Source: Enoplolaimus lenunculus
Taxonomy: Eukaryota > Nematoda > Enoplea > Enoplida > Thoracostomopsidae
Reading direction: 5' to 3'
DNA length: 64,000 nt
Assembly: GCA_030248215.1 (NCBI GenBank)
Contig: JASANG010000733.1
Location: 186,001-250,000 of the forward strand
The position numbers and the translations under genes are program-made. The notes below the pieces were generated by a model. That model was not told the DNA's origin. It made no database searches and worked only from the letters and a program-made list of their open reading frames with translations. Below, one piece after another: positions 63,423 through 64,000 of this stretch (its first letter is position 1; each line of letters begins with the position of its first letter).

Positions 63423-64000
63423 CTAAAACACAAACATTGACATGAAATGTTTGAATGACCTTTCGTAGCTTTATTAATTGAAAATGCGTCCCCCGTCGGT
63501 AATTTCTGGATCCGTCACTGCTTATACACCCTGCTTATCTGGCAACGCGTAAAATAATTTATAATTCAATAAATTAGACTTCTTAATCTAAGATGTGAAT
63601 CCATTGCGAAAAGAAGTAAACACACTCAAAATAATATTTCTGATATTTAAGAAAAAATTTCTTACATTTAAGAAATATGATTAGCAAGGTGCACTTGAAA
63701 ATTATTTCTGTTATAAACAGAAAAGTTTTCAAAAACGTTTTGAAATAAAGTCTGAAAATAAACGTTTTCTAGTGATTTTTAGAAAAATTGTCTTAAATAT
63801 CAGAAAGACTCTTCAGATTTGCCACAGATAATACTTTTCTGAAAAAATTCAGAAATTCTTTTTTGTGTACACTGCGCGCAGCGCGAAATTTTTTTAATAG
63901 TTTGAGTTAAAATAGCTGACTGGTTCATATTTTAGATATTTTGAGCACCCTTGAATATGTCACTTCGAATGAGCATTATTATCCTAAATGTAAATGTGTT
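63423..64000. other. uif: Intron upstream of e1, incomplete
   Basis: No further exon is visible. Holds a GGATCCGTCACTG fragment of family L near 63508, and a worn inverted-repeat element (63610-63870) with AACACACTCAAAATAATATT then TCTGATATTT / AGAAATTCTTTTTTGTGTAC arms. Confidence 0.5.

Noticed and set aside
1-64000. Firm assignment to Nematoda from TTAGGC
   Set aside because: The hexamer is transposon cargo here and the host telomere is not visible. The gene type is best known from arthropods.
1-64000. Endogenous retrovirus, LTR element or Polinton remains
   Set aside because: No reverse transcriptase, integrase, capsid or polymerase motif and no paired long terminal repeats were seen in any frame.

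Overview
This window is eukaryotic DNA, most likely from an invertebrate of the Ecdysozoa. It is AT-rich and has no operons. One very large gene on the minus strand spans almost the whole window. I rebuilt 63 consecutive coding exons from 63422 down to 1. All 62 introns are GT-AG and the reading frame is unbroken across every junction: 39 introns are phase 1, 14 phase 0 and 9 phase 2. The joined coding sequence is about 10.75 kb, or about 3,584 residues. The N-terminus (signal peptide) lies to the right of the window and the end of the cytoplasmic tail lies to the left.

The protein is a giant single-pass membrane protein. Its order from the N-terminal side is: C-type lectin domain, LDL-receptor class A, three CUB, four sushi (CCP), EGF, F5/8 type C, EGF, four more CCP (the last truncated), F5/8 type C, two HYR, a CCP-like module, an unnamed conserved region, three GCC2/GCC3 (ephrin-receptor-like) modules, fourteen EGF, a pentraxin/laminin-G-like domain, a third HYR, a CCP-like module, a second unnamed region with a furin-type site, four or more GCC2/GCC3 modules, two EGF, a transmembrane helix, and a Gly/Pro-rich then acidic tail. 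This architecture and length match arthropod Uninflatable (Uif), an apical epithelial membrane protein. The secreted vertebrate protein SVEP1 is a partial relative. Uif is named from memory of the domain order, not from a search.

The introns, about 53 kb, are packed with short non-autonomous DNA transposons (MITEs) and tandem repeats. Two related MITE families (called A and B here) have GGCC-starting inverted ends and 8-bp target duplications. Each carries an internal block of TTAGGC, the hexamer of nematode telomeres. Twenty copies are listed, all with the TTAGGC block in one orientation relative to the ends. Other families are TTAA-flanked MITEs, TA-flanked palindromic MITEs, GGCGGATCC-ended elements and a tRNA-derived SINE. 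There is also an element with GCGCTATACT ends whose interior is a 45-bp satellite of about 29 copies. Separate arrays have 26-bp (with a higher-order ~103-bp period), 28-bp (two unrelated), 29-bp, 35-bp and 124-bp units.

Several transposon ends lie within 2-20 bp of splice sites. In one case (56447) the TA target and element end supply donor positions +3 onward. No rRNA, no functional tRNA, no CRISPR and no recognisable retroviral element were seen. The TTAGGC repeats hint at a nematode-like lineage, but they are transposon cargo here and do not settle the taxonomy.
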